64,000 nucleotides of DNA from an uncultured Collinsella sp. (GCA_934646815.1 CAKUEW010000001.1:1-64000), one strand, 5' to 3'. Shown: positions 44,467 through 52,553, numbered from the stretch's first letter. The notes: a model not told the origin generated them from the sequence alone. Made by a program: numbers and translations.

Positions 44467-44541
44467 GGGCGTTTAGCTCAGGGGGAGAGCGCTTCCCTGA
44501 CACGGAAGAGGTCACAAGTTCAAATCTTGTAACGCCCACCA
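44467..44541 (+). tRNA. tRNA-Val (GAC)
   Basis: Acceptor GGGCGTT pairs with AACGCCC, followed by ACCA. The anticodon loop is CTGACAC with GAC. The T-arm is CAAGTTCAAATCTTG. Confidence 0.95.
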
Positions 44542-44549
44542 AATGTTCG

Positions 44550-44587
44550 CAGCTCAGAGGCTATGTCTTCTGAGCTGTTTTGTTTTT
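44550..44587 (+). terminator. Terminator of the tRNA cluster
   Basis: CAGCTCAGA pairs with TCTGAGCTG (10-nt loop), followed by TTTTGTTTTTT. Confidence 0.85.
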
Positions 44588-44880
44588 TCCGCCAAACATG
44601 TCAGTAAAAACACGATCAACGGTCTGTCCACGATGTATTCATGCCGTCGCTGCATTGTCAGCTCATGGCATAGATCCCGATCGGTCTCGACCGCAACATC
44701 TTGGTCAAGCATAATCTTTTGGATTCTTTTGGCGCGAGTGGCTAAGATTTGGTAGGATTTGCCGGCAGCTTGACTAAGGGGGTTTTATAACTGCCATGCA
44801 GGTAGCCGTGCTGGTAACGTTTTATCGGTTGGCCAAGAAACCCGCGCATTTAATGCGTCTGTAATTAGACTAATTGCTTT
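44588..44880. other. Intergenic stretch without a supportable gene
   Basis: No conserved coding frame was recognised on either strand. A perfect AATTAG-A-CTAATT palindrome lies at 44863-44875, just upstream of the nrdD control region, and could be an operator. The stretch is richer in A+T than its neighbours. Confidence 0.4.
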
Positions 44881-44891
44881 GACCTGCTAAA

Positions 44892-44937
44892 ACACTATAT
44901 GTTGTGTTTGACCCAAAAAAAGAATACAGGATATGGA
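44892..44937 (+). promoter_or_regulatory. NrdR-type box and nrdD promoter
   Basis: ACACTATATGTTGTGT (44892-44907) is close to the NrdR box consensus (ACACWATATATWGTGT). TTGACC (44908-44913) follows directly and pairs with TATGGA (44932-44937) at 18 bp, so a bound repressor would touch the -35. A weaker second box-like sequence, ACAGGATATGGAATGC, lies at 44926-44941, overlapping the -10. Tandem boxes are the rule for NrdR. The nrdR gene itself is not in the window. Confidence 0.65.
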
Positions 44938-44941
44938 ATGC

Positions 44942-45166
44942 GTCTTTGTCGTATGATAGATGGCGGACAGAGAACGAGAACCTTGTTTGCCCTGTTTGGA
45001 CGAATTCGCGAGGCCCTATGATAGGCCGCGAGGATGTCCGGACAGAGGCCTATGGTTTATCGAGAACACAGATTGCGCGACGGCGCCGCAAGGCAGGGGA
45101 TAAGCCCTGTCGGGCATCGTTTGGCTCTGAAGCGCAACGAAGCTACGATGCGAAAGAGGCAAGAGG
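44942..45166 (+). promoter_or_regulatory. Long structured leader of nrdD
   Basis: About 225 nt separate the likely promoter from the nrdD start. The leader contains several pairing segments, for example GCATCGT (45114-45120) with ACGATGC (45145-45151) close to the ribosome binding site, and CAGGG with CCTG around 45094-45110. No known riboswitch was recognised; the cobalamin B12 box is absent. An 88-codon open frame (44904-45170) runs through it but overlaps the NrdR box and is not taken as a gene. Confidence 0.35.
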
Positions 45167-47389
45167 ATGAAGATCATCAAGCGCAGCGGCACCGAGGTTA
45201 CCTTTGACATCGACAAAATCGTCAATGCGATCCGCGCCGCCAACTTGGAGGTCCAGGAGGGCTCTCGCCTTACCGACCGCCAGGTGATCTATGCGGCGCA
45301 AAATGTTGCCGAGGCATGCGAGAATGCCGGACATACCGTTTCGGTCGAGGAGATTCAGGACCTGGTCGAGGACGAGATCATGCGCCTCGACTGCTATGAG
45401 GTCGCCCGCCACTACATTATCTATCGTTATGTTCAGAGCTTAAAGCGCCAGAAGAACACGACTGATGACAAGATTCTGTCGCTCATCGAGTGCAACAACG
45501 AAGAGGTCAAGCAGGAGAACTCCAACAAGAACCCGACTGTTAACTCCGTTCAGCGCGACTATATGGCGGGCGAGATCTCGAAGGACCTGACTCAGCGCGT
45601 GCTGCTGCCGCAGGAGATCGTGGATGCCCACAACGAGGGCCTCATTCACTTCCACGACTCGGACTATTTTGCCCAGCACATGCATAACTGCGACCTGGTG
45701 AACCTGGAGGATATGCTCCAGAACGGCACCGTTATCTCGGGCACGCTGATTGAGAAGCCGCATAGCTTCTCGACTGCCTGCAACATCGCGACGCAGATTA
45801 TCGCCCAGGTTGCTTCCTCTCAGTACGGTGGCCAGTCCATCTCACTGACGCATCTTGCCCCGTTCGTTGAGGTGAGCCGTCAGAAGATTCGCGGCGAGGT
45901 TGCCCGTGAGCTTGAGGAGCTGGGTGTTTCCGCTCCCGCCGAGAAGGTGCGCGAGGTTGTTGAGGACCGCCTGCGCGATGAGATTCGTCGCGGCGTCCAG
46001 ACGATTCAGTATCAGGTCGTGACCCTTATGACCACCAACGGCCAAGCGCCGTTCGTGACGGTGTTCATGTATCTGAACGAGGCCCGCTCGGCCCAGGAGA
46101 AGCACGACCTCGCCATGATTGTGGAGGAGACGCTTCGCCAGCGCTACGAGGGTGTTAAGAACGAGGCCGGCGTGTGGATTACCCCGGCGTTCCCCAAGCT
46201 CATCTATGTGCTCGAGGACGATAACGTCCAAGAGGATTCTCCGTACTTCTACCTGACTCAGCTGGCTGCCAAGTGCACCGCCAAGCGCATGGTGCCCGAC
46301 TACATCTCCGAAAAGAAGATGCGTGAGCTTAAGCTGTCGAAGGGCGAGACCGCGGGCAATGGCGACTGCTATACCTGCATGGGTTGCCGCAGCTTCCTGA
46401 CGCCCGACCGCTCGGGTAATGGCTTTAACAACGTCGCCAATGCTCTGAACTACGACCCGAGCAAGCCTAAGTACTACGGTCGCTTTAATCAGGGCGTCGT
46501 GACCATTAACCTTCCCGATGTCGCTCTGAGCTCGCATCAGGACATGGACAAGTTCTGGAAGATCTTCGACGAGCGCCTGGAGCTGTGCCATCGTGCGCTG
46601 CTGTGCCGTCACGAGCGCCTGAAGGGTACGCTTTCGGATGCCGCGCCGATTCTTTGGCAATACGGTGCCCTGGCTCGCCTGAAGAAGGGCGAGACGATCG
46701 ATAAGTTGCTGGTGGGTGGCTACTCCACCATCAGCTTGGGCTATGCCGGCCTGTATGAGTGCGTCAAGTACATGACGGGCCACAGCCACACCGAGAAAGA
46801 GGGCACGCCGTTTGCCATGGCGGTCATGCAGCGCATGAACGACAAGTGCGCGGAGTGGAAGGCCGAAAGCGACATCGACTTCTCGCTGTACGGCACGCCG
46901 CTGGAGTCGACGACCTACAAGTTCGCAAAGTGCCTGCAGCGTCGTTTTGGCATCGTTCCGGGCGTCACGGACAAGGGCTATATCACCAACAGCTACCACG
47001 TTCACGTGTCCGAGGAAATCGATGCCTTCGACAAGCTTAAGTTTGAGGGTATGTTCCAGCAGCTTTCGCCGGGTGGTGCCATCTCCTACGTCGAGGTTCC
47101 CAACATGCAGGACAACCTCAAGGCCGTGATTCGCGTGATGCAGTACATCTACGACAACATCATGTACGCCGAGCTCAACACCAAGAGCGACTACTGCCAG
47201 GTATGCGGTTACGACGGCGAGATCAAGATTGTCGAGGATGACGGCAAGCTGGTGTGGGAGTGCCCCAGCTGCGGCAACCGTGACCAGGAGAAGATGAACG
47301 TCGCCCGTCGTACGTGTGGCTACATCGGCACGCAATTCTGGAACCAGGGTCGAACCGAGGAGATCCGCGACCGCGTGCTGCATCTCTAA
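45167..47389 (+). CDS. nrdD: Anaerobic ribonucleoside-triphosphate reductase (class III)
   Basis: It makes deoxyribonucleotides without oxygen, using a glycyl radical and formate or thiols as reductant. The 740-residue protein has an N-terminal ATP-cone (about 1-90, KIIKRSGTEVTFD), the large catalytic barrel (NLPDVALSSHQDMDKFW), a C-terminal zinc site (CQVCGYDG and CPSCG), and the radical loop RTCGYIG with Gly718. ATG 45167 has AGAGG 7 nt upstream. It is oxygen-labile, as expected for an anaerobe. Its activase gene follows after the two palindromic elements. Confidence 0.97.
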   Translation: MKIIKRSGTEVTFDIDKIVNAIRAANLEVQEGSRLTDRQVIYAAQNVAEACENAGHTVSVEEIQDLVEDEIMRLDCYEVARHYIIYRYVQSLKRQKNTTDDKILSLIECNNEEVKQENSNKNPTVNSVQRDYMAGEISKDLTQRVLLPQEIVDAHNEGLIHFHDSDYFAQHMHNCDLVNLEDMLQNGTVISGTLIEKPHSFSTACNIATQIIAQVASSQYGGQSISLTHLAPFVEVSRQKIRGEVARELEELGVSAPAEKVREVVEDRLRDEIRRGVQTIQYQVVTLMTTNGQAPFVTVFMYLNEARSAQEKHDLAMIVEETLRQRYEGVKNEAGVWITPAFPKLIYVLEDDNVQEDSPYFYLTQLAAKCTAKRMVPDYISEKKMRELKLSKGETAGNGDCYTCMGCRSFLTPDRSGNGFNNVANALNYDPSKPKYYGRFNQGVVTINLPDVALSSHQDMDKFWKIFDERLELCHRALLCRHERLKGTLSDAAPILWQYGALARLKKGETIDKLLVGGYSTISLGYAGLYECVKYMTGHSHTEKEGTPFAMAVMQRMNDKCAEWKAESDIDFSLYGTPLESTTYKFAKCLQRRFGIVPGVTDKGYITNSYHVHVSEEIDAFDKLKFEGMFQQLSPGGAISYVEVPNMQDNLKAVIRVMQYIYDNIMYAELNTKSDYCQVCGYDGEIKIVEDDGKLVWECPSCGNRDQEKMNVARRTCGYIGTQFWNQGRTEEIRDRVLHL

Positions 47390-47400
47390 TACCGCTTCGG

Positions 47401-47539
47401 GGCTGAACCGAGAGGGCCGCTTGGGCATTTGCTCGCTATTTCGGACAGTCCTGCGCAAGACGAAGGCCACATTAAGTGGCCTTCTTTGCGTGCGGAACTC
47501 ATATCGAGCAAAAGCCCAAGCGGCCCTCTCGGTTCAGCC
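47401..47539. repeat. Intergenic palindromic element, copy 3
   Basis: The outer arms, 47401-47426 and 47514-47539, are a perfect 26-bp inverted repeat (GGCTGAACCGAGAGGG... and ...CCCTCTCGGTTCAGCC), extended by nine more bases with one mismatch. Inside, TTCGGACAGTCC and TGCGGAACT echo the core of copies 1 and 2. The inner hairpin GAAGGCCAC-ATTAA-GTGGCCTTC (47462-47484) is followed by TTTG. It begins 12 nt after nrdD and may also terminate it. Confidence 0.8.
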
Positions 47540-47716
47540 AAGTTGCCGTAGCTGAGATACAGTACGTTGTCTGCTCACTCCTCGAAGTTCTTAGCGGAAA
47601 TGAGTTGAGCATCAGCAACGATTGACTTGCAACAACGGTTGAGCTGCAACAAAGTTATTATTAGACCTCGAACCCTATACTCGATGTTCGCTCCGTTCAT
47701 TGAGTTACCCTTACAT

Positions 47717-47800
47717 GAGGCCGGGACATATCGTCCCGCCCGCAGTTTCGCAGGCCGCAGGCCGAGAATGTTTGAGGACGGGATGATATGTCCCGGCCTC
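47717..47800. repeat. Intergenic palindromic element, copy 4 (inverted), with flanking 8-bp repeats
   Basis: The outer arms, 47717-47738 and 47779-47800, are a 22-bp inverted repeat with one mismatch (GAGGCCGGGACATATC... and ...ATATGTCCCGGCCTC). Read on the minus strand the core begins CGTCCTCAAACATT and ends CTGCGGG, as in copies 1 and 2. GAGTTACC occurs on both sides (47702-47709 and 47807-47814). The element ends 16 nt before the nrdG start and abuts its ribosome binding site. Confidence 0.75.
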
Positions 47801-47815
47801 CCGGGAGAGTTACCT

Positions 47816-48397
47816 ATGAACTACGCGAACATTAAGTATTTCGACATTGCTGATGGGGAGGGCGTCCGTACCTCTTTGTTTGTGAGTGGATGCCGTCGGG
47901 GCTGCAAGAACTGCTTTAACTCCGTCGCGTGGGACTTTGCTGCGGGCGAGCCGTTCGATCGAGTCGTTGAGGACAAGATTATCGAGAGTCTTGACCATCC
48001 GTTTATTGATGGCCTGACGATCCTGGGCGGCGAGCCTATGGAACCCGAGAACCAGGCGGGGCTTGTTGACTTTATCGAGCGTGTGCGTGCGGCCTATCCC
48101 ATAGAGTCGGGAAAGACCATTTGGTGTTTTACCGGCGATACGCTTGATGAGCTTATGCCGGGCGGCCGTCACCATACCGAGGTGACGGATCGTATCCTTG
48201 CTTGCCTTGATATGTTGGTGGACGGCCCCTTTGTTCAGGATCTGTATGATATCTCGCTGCGTTTTAGGGGCTCGAGCAATCAGCGCGTGATCGATATGAA
48301 CGCTACTCGCGAGCGTGCTGAGCGCGAGAGTGTTGCGCTTTGCGATGCGGTTGAGCTTTGGCGTGACGAGCCGGTCTATTCGACCCATACTATGTAG
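47816..48397 (+). CDS. nrdG: Anaerobic ribonucleotide reductase activating protein (radical SAM)
   Basis: It generates the glycyl radical on NrdD by reductive cleavage of S-adenosylmethionine. The 193-residue protein has the cluster motif CRRGCKNC (CX3CX2C), the YFDIADGEGVRTSLFVSGC lead, and GGEPMEPEN for SAM binding. ATG 47816 has GGGAG at 47803-47807. The upstream open frame to 47627 crosses the palindrome and is rejected. The nearby palindrome could hide or expose the binding site in the mRNA. Confidence 0.95.
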   Translation: MNYANIKYFDIADGEGVRTSLFVSGCRRGCKNCFNSVAWDFAAGEPFDRVVEDKIIESLDHPFIDGLTILGGEPMEPENQAGLVDFIERVRAAYPIESGKTIWCFTGDTLDELMPGGRHHTEVTDRILACLDMLVDGPFVQDLYDISLRFRGSSNQRVIDMNATRERAERESVALCDAVELWRDEPVYSTHTM

Positions 48398-48463
48398 CTT
48401 GTGGTCGATGCCGGAGGGCGTGGTACTATAACGCGAACGAAAACACGGAAGAACGAGGCCCCT

Positions 48464-49021
48464 ATGGTCGATCAGGAAAAAGTTGAGGCTGCCATCAAGC
48501 TGTTGCTCGAGGGCATAGGGGAGGACCCTACCCGCGAAGGGCTCATCGAGACGCCGGCCCGCGTCGCCCGTATGTACGGCGAGATTGCTGGCGGCATGGA
48601 TCAGAGTGCCGAAGAGCACCTTTCTAAGACGTTCGCCGTGGCTTCCAACGATCTTGTCATCGAGCGTGATATTACGTTCTATTCGCTGTGCGAGCATCAT
48701 CTGCTGCCGTTTTATGGCAAGGCGGCGATTGGCTATATCCCCAACGGCCGCGTGGCCGGACTTTCTAAGCTTGCCCGCACGGTTGAGGTGTATGCCCGTC
48801 GCCTGCAGCTGCAGGAGCAGCTGTGTGCCCAGGTCGCCGATGCACTTATGGACTATCTGGCTCCACAGGGAGCGATCGTGTTGATGGAGGCCGAGCATAT
48901 GTGCATGACGATGCGCGGTGTGCAAAAGCCCGGCACCCAGACCGTAACGCTTGCTCGACGCGGAGTCTTTGAGACCGATCCGGCACTTGAGGACCGCTTC
49001 TTTAGGATGCTGGGTCGCTAG
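48464..49021 (+). CDS. folE: GTP cyclohydrolase I
   Basis: It converts GTP to dihydroneopterin triphosphate, the first step of folate synthesis. The 185-residue protein has the zinc and catalytic motifs [27 protein letters not shown], and [15 protein letters not shown] 48464 has AACGAGG upstream; the open frame from 48401 is rejected. The HD-domain gene begins 1 nt after the stop, and folB follows, so these three form a partial folate operon. Confidence 0.96.
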   Translation: MVDQEKVEAAIKLLLEGIGEDPTREGLIETPARVARMYGEIAGGMDQSAEEHLSKTFAVASNDLVIERDITFYSLCEHHLLPFYGKAAIGYIPNGRVAGLSKLARTVEVYARRLQLQEQLCAQVADALMDYLAPQGAIVLMEAEHMCMTMRGVQKPGTQTVTLARRGVFETDPALEDRFFRMLGR

Positions 49022-49022
49022 G

Positions 49023-49604
49023 ATGAGGGTCGTCAACGACTTTGCATCGAAGACCGACGAGGGAACGCCGCGGCGTGGTTTTATGGCTTCGGGCCTTGCG
49101 CCCTTTGCTGCCATGCCCCGTATCGACTACATTCTTGATCACGGGCTGTTCCGACGTCATCTGGGGGCCATCGTTCGACTAGAACATGGGCGAGCATTCT
49201 GTTGCCATGGGATTGATCATCTACTGGATGTTGCCCGCATTATGTGGATAAAAAACCTTGAGGAGCAGATGGGTTTTGACCGCGAGGTCGTCTATGCCAC
49301 GGCGCTTCTTCACGATATCGGCAAAGATGAACAGTATGAATCGGGTATATCCCATGATGTTGCAAGCGAGCGCGTCGCCGCGGCGATTCTTGATAGTATG
49401 TCCGACGATGCGGCGTTTGATCCGGCCGATGCGGCTGCGATTAAAACGGCCATCTTGGGCCATCGAAAACTGCGCGTGAACAGCCAGCCTCTGGAGCGCC
49501 TGCTCTATACGGCTGACAAAGCGTCTCGCGCCTGCTTTGCCTGCCCTGCGCGCAACGCCTGCAACTGGAGTGACGATAAGAAGAACCTGTCGATTCGCGT
49601 GTAA
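49023..49604 (+). CDS. HD-domain phosphohydrolase in folate operon
   Basis: It is a metal-dependent HD-fold phosphohydrolase of unknown substrate. The 193-residue frame has HGIDHLLDV, ATALLHDIGKDEQY (the HD pair), a later GHRK, and a C-terminal Cys motif CFACPARNAC followed by NWSDDKKN. Its place between folE and folB suggests it removes phosphate from dihydroneopterin triphosphate or monophosphate, a step whose enzyme varies among bacteria; this is inference. Similar HD proteins occur in clostridial folate operons. The start could be ATG 49023 (1 nt after folE) or 49113, which begins MPRIDYIL closer to the conserved region. Confidence 0.75.
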   Translation: MRVVNDFASKTDEGTPRRGFMASGLAPFAAMPRIDYILDHGLFRRHLGAIVRLEHGRAFCCHGIDHLLDVARIMWIKNLEEQMGFDREVVYATALLHDIGKDEQYESGISHDVASERVAAAILDSMSDDAAFDPADAAAIKTAILGHRKLRVNSQPLERLLYTADKASRACFACPARNACNWSDDKKNLSIRV

Positions 49605-49647
49605 TCGGTATGCGCGATCGGGGTCCTAAACGAAGGAGACGATCGCG

Positions 49648-50133
49648 ATGAGTAGTAAAAAGCTACCGGAAAATGCAACTAAGACCGAGGGTGCTGAGCT
49701 CGCTCGTCGTGGCAGGGGCGAGATTTCTACCGCTACAGCAGTGCCCCATGTGAGCTATGACGACCTGCGCCATGCCGATCGCATCACAATCGAGGGCCTC
49801 GAAGTATTTGCCAACCACGGCGTGTATCCCGAGGAGAACGCCCTGGGACAGAAGTTCGTCGTGTCCTTGGTGCTCTATGCCGACTTGCGCACGGCGGGCG
49901 AGCACGATGATCTGGACGCCTCGATTGACTATGGGTCTGTGTGCCATGACGTGGATGGTTATCTGCGCGAGCATACCTTTAAATTGATCGAGGCTGCAGC
50001 TGAGGGGACGGCGCAGATGCTGCTGTGCCGCTACCCCTTGCTGCTTGGCGTGCGCGTGAAGCTCGATAAGCCGTGGGCGCCTGTTGGTCTGCCGCTGGCG
50101 AGCTGCGGTGTCGAGATCGAGCGCGTTCGCTAA
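49648..50133 (+). CDS. folB: Dihydroneopterin aldolase
   Basis: It cleaves dihydroneopterin to hydroxymethyl-dihydropterin and glycolaldehyde. The 161-residue protein has a 40-residue N-terminal extension of no known role, then the FolB domain: DRITIEGLEVFANHGVYPEE, GQKFVVSL, DYGSVCHDV and VRVKLDKPWAPVGLPLASCGVEIER. ATG 49648 has AAGGAGACGATCGCG upstream. FolK and FolP genes do not follow, so the pathway is split. Confidence 0.92.
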   Translation: MSSKKLPENATKTEGAELARRGRGEISTATAVPHVSYDDLRHADRITIEGLEVFANHGVYPEENALGQKFVVSLVLYADLRTAGEHDDLDASIDYGSVCHDVDGYLREHTFKLIEAAAEGTAQMLLCRYPLLLGVRVKLDKPWAPVGLPLASCGVEIERVR

Positions 50134-50139
50134 TTTGCT

Positions 50140-50916
50140 TTAGGCCATCTCTAGGGGTGGCTGCTTGAGCCGCTGCGACAGTGTCCTATTATTGGGGCAA
50201 TAGGTATCGAGCAAGCTGTGAAAGCGCTGGTTATGGCTTGGTTCGAGCAGGTGGGCCAGCTCGTGGGCGACGACCATGTCGAGGCACTCGATGGGGTAGG
50301 CGGCGAGCTCGCGCGCGATGCGGATACTGCCCGCCTTGGGCGTGCACGAGCCCCAGCGCGTCTTCATGCTGCGCACGGAGACGCGGGCAACGGTGACGCC
50401 CATCGCGATTTCGTATGTGTGCACGATGTCTCGTAACGCTGCGGTGACCTCGGATGTATAAAGCTGATCGATGCGAACCTGGAGTTCTTCGGGCGCTAAG
50501 CCGTCGAGGATTGTGTGTCGCTTTGCCTGCGGACGCTCGCCCAGCTTGTCGGCACCCATAAAGCTTGCGAAGGTGGCCTGCTTGGGTCGCGGTGCGGGCG
50601 ATTCAAAATTGTGATCGAGCGCATCTTGCACGGTAGTGGGCTTGCCCCAAAGCGCAATGACGGTGCGAGGGCTGAGCGGCTCTTGCGCTGTTGCCTGACG
50701 CTGCTCACGCCGGGCAAGTCGGTTGATGATCCACGCGCTATTTCGCTCCACAAACGCTTCGATGCGTTCGCGGCTGGCGCCGAGTGGTGCACTGGCATGG
50801 ACCTCACCGCCCGAAGTGACGCGTAGGTTAAAGTTTTTGACGCGCTTTTTGGTGACGACGACGGGGATGGGCGCTCCATCTGGTCGGGGCACGGTAATCG
50901 TAAATTGCTGCGTCAA
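50140..50916 (-). CDS. YgjP-like zinc metallopeptidase (DUF45)
   Basis: It belongs to the YgjP/DUF45 family of gluzincin-like metallopeptidases, whose substrates are unknown. The protein has the family tail WGSCTPKAGSIRIARELAAYP, HELAHLLEPSHNQRF with the HExxH zinc site, and WIINRL in the N-terminal part. The middle (residues 95-140) is a non-conserved insertion. The TTG at 50916 has AAAGGA 6 nt upstream on the minus strand and is preferred; another in-frame TTG at 50955 has no binding site. The gene is convergent with folB. Confidence 0.82.
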   Translation of the reverse strand: MTQQFTITVPRPDGAPIPVVVTKKRVKNFNLRVTSGGEVHASAPLGASRERIEAFVERNSAWIINRLARREQRQATAQEPLSPRTVIALWGKPTTVQDALDHNFESPAPRPKQATFASFMGADKLGERPQAKRHTILDGLAPEELQVRIDQLYTSEVTAALRDIVHTYEIAMGVTVARVSVRSMKTRWGSCTPKAGSIRIARELAAYPIECLDMVVAHELAHLLEPSHNQRFHSLLDTYCPNNRTLSQRLKQPPLEMA

Positions 50917-50990
50917 ATGTGGTCCTTTAGGCTGGGCGTGGACGGACGCGCTCAATGGTCGGCACGCCCGTCCGTCAACGGAATGAAAAA

Positions 50991-52004
50991 TTAGAAGCGC
51001 TCGAAGAAGGCAAGTGCGTTATCGCTGCAGAGCTTCTGCATTACGGTTTTGCCAAAGCGCTTGGAGAGCATGTTTTGGAATTCGGGCATCTTGCTGGCAT
51101 CGGAGAGGAACGCGGGTACTGCGGCGCCGTCCCAGTCGCCGCCGAGTGCGATGGCGTCCTCACCGCCCAGGTCGAGCCAGTGCTCGATATGGGCCGCCAA
51201 CTGGTCGAAGGTGACATCTGCGGCGGTCTCGTCGGTGGCCTCGTTAGAAAGGAACTCGCTGCAGTAGTTAAGGCCGACAATGCCGCCCTTATCGAGGATG
51301 GTGCGGAACTGGTTGTCGGTGAGGTTGCGCTTGACGCCGCAGACGGCGCGGGAGTTAGAGTGGCTGGCCACAAAGGGGCGCGTGGCACGGGCGGCAACCT
51401 CGTCAAAGCACTCATCGTTAAGATGGGAAACGTCGAGCACCATACCGGCCTGTTCCATCTGCGTGAGCGCCTCAATACCGGCGGCGGTGAGGCCGGCGTG
51501 CGTGTCGTGGCCGCTCGCGAGCGGGCCCTGGGCATTCCAGCTGAGCGACGACATGAGCACGCCGAGACTCTTGAGCACCTCGATCAATGCGGGGTCCTCG
51601 GCAAAGAAGGTGGCATTCTCGAGGGTGTGGATACAGGCGACCTTGCCGTCTTTGAGCGCGGGGCGAATGTCCGATGCGCTGCGAACGTTGACCATGCGGT
51701 CGTGGTTGAGCATAGCCTGGCCGCTCATGTGGGCCATGATCTGGGCCTGGAAACGCGCGGCGTGTGCGGCGGGGATTTCGTCGGGCACGAAGGTGGCGAA
51801 ACACTGCGCCCACGGAGTCTTACCGATTTTGGCGAGCGAGATGGCGCAGGCATTGCCTTCGATGAGGTCGAAATCTTGCGGATGCGTTTCGTCGCCGGGG
51901 AAATAGCCGTCGGTGCCGGCGGTGAAGCGCAGGTCGAGATCGAGTGTGGCCCAGCCAATGCGGTCGGCGGTGTCGCAGTGTAGGTCAAATACGGGATAAG
52001 CCAT
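50991..52004 (-). CDS. Membrane dipeptidase family (M19, renal dipeptidase-like)
   Basis: It is a zinc dipeptidase of family M19. The 337-residue protein has FDLHCDT near the N-terminus (metal ligands), HTLENATFF (bridging Glu), LDVSHLNDECFDEV, VASHSNSRAVC (metal His) and ALGGDWDGA. No signal peptide is present, so it is probably cytoplasmic and could split imported dipeptides, including those with D-residues. The ATG at 52004 has GGAGG upstream on the minus strand; the longer frame to 52034 is rejected. Confidence 0.92.
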   Translation of the reverse strand: MAYPVFDLHCDTADRIGWATLDLDLRFTAGTDGYFPGDETHPQDFDLIEGNACAISLAKIGKTPWAQCFATFVPDEIPAAHAARFQAQIMAHMSGQAMLNHDRMVNVRSASDIRPALKDGKVACIHTLENATFFAEDPALIEVLKSLGVLMSSLSWNAQGPLASGHDTHAGLTAAGIEALTQMEQAGMVLDVSHLNDECFDEVAARATRPFVASHSNSRAVCGVKRNLTDNQFRTILDKGGIVGLNYCSEFLSNEATDETAADVTFDQLAAHIEHWLDLGGEDAIALGGDWDGAAVPAFLSDASKMPEFQNMLSKRFGKTVMQKLCSDNALAFFERF

Positions 52005-52124
52005 AGTTCCTCCGGTTGCAGCGTTTCTTTGCAAACTGTCTTCAAATTGTATGACTAGGGTATAGTTAGCGCCATATGTTCATGGCGTCGCATGTGTAGC
52101 GCCGCCCCTATAACGGAGGTTTCC

Positions 52125-52553
52125 ATGTCCAATCAGGGCAAGAAGGTCAAGACCCATTACCGCGGCACGCTCGACGACGGCACGCAGTTCGACAGCTCCT
52201 TCGATCGCGGCGAGCCGTTGGAGTTCACCTGCGGCGCCGGCCAGATGATCAAGGGCTTCGACGCCGCTGTGGTTGATATGCAGGTGGGCGAGAAGAAGAC
52301 CGTACATATTCCCGCTGCCGATGCCTACGGCGAGCATAACCCCGAGATGGTTTTGACCTTCCCGGCCGAGCAGGTTCCCAACATCGACGAGATCGAGAAG
52401 GGCATGAAGCTCTTCCTGTCCACGCCGAGTGGCATGCCTGTCCCCGCGGTGGTTATCGACGTGACGCCCGAGGCTGTGACGCTCGACGCTAACCATGAGC
52501 TGGCCGGCAAGGACCTCAACTTTGACATCGAGCTCGTCGAGGTCGAGGGCTAG
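52125..52553 (+). CDS. FKBP-type peptidyl-prolyl isomerase, SlyD-like
   Basis: It assists folding by proline isomerisation. The 142-residue protein has the FKBP half-sites (VKTHYRGTLDDGTQFDSSFD, GQMIKGFDAAVVDMQVGEKK) split by an insert-in-flap domain, as in SlyD, and ends without the Cys/His-rich nickel tail of E. coli SlyD. ATG 52125 has CGGAGG upstream. The UreE-like gene starts 3 nt after the stop, so a link to nickel handling is possible even without the tail. Confidence 0.9.
   Translation: MSNQGKKVKTHYRGTLDDGTQFDSSFDRGEPLEFTCGAGQMIKGFDAAVVDMQVGEKKTVHIPAADAYGEHNPEMVLTFPAEQVPNIDEIEKGMKLFLSTPSGMPVPAVVIDVTPEAVTLDANHELAGKDLNFDIELVEVEG

Noticed and set aside
44554..44712. 52-codon minus-strand frame (MLDQDVAVETDRD..., ending VFLLTCLAEKTKQLRRHSL) after the tRNA cluster
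   Set aside because: It has no ribosome binding site, overlaps the tRNA-Val terminator and matches no family that I recognise. It could be a gene remnant, but length and context do not support calling it.
44942..45166. Cobalamin or other known riboswitch before nrdD
   Set aside because: No B12 box or other riboswitch core was recognised; only generic hairpins are seen.
44904..45170. 88-codon plus-strand frame before nrdD
   Set aside because: Its GTG start lies inside the NrdR-type box and upstream of the likely -10, so it would not be within the transcript. No conserved sequence is visible.
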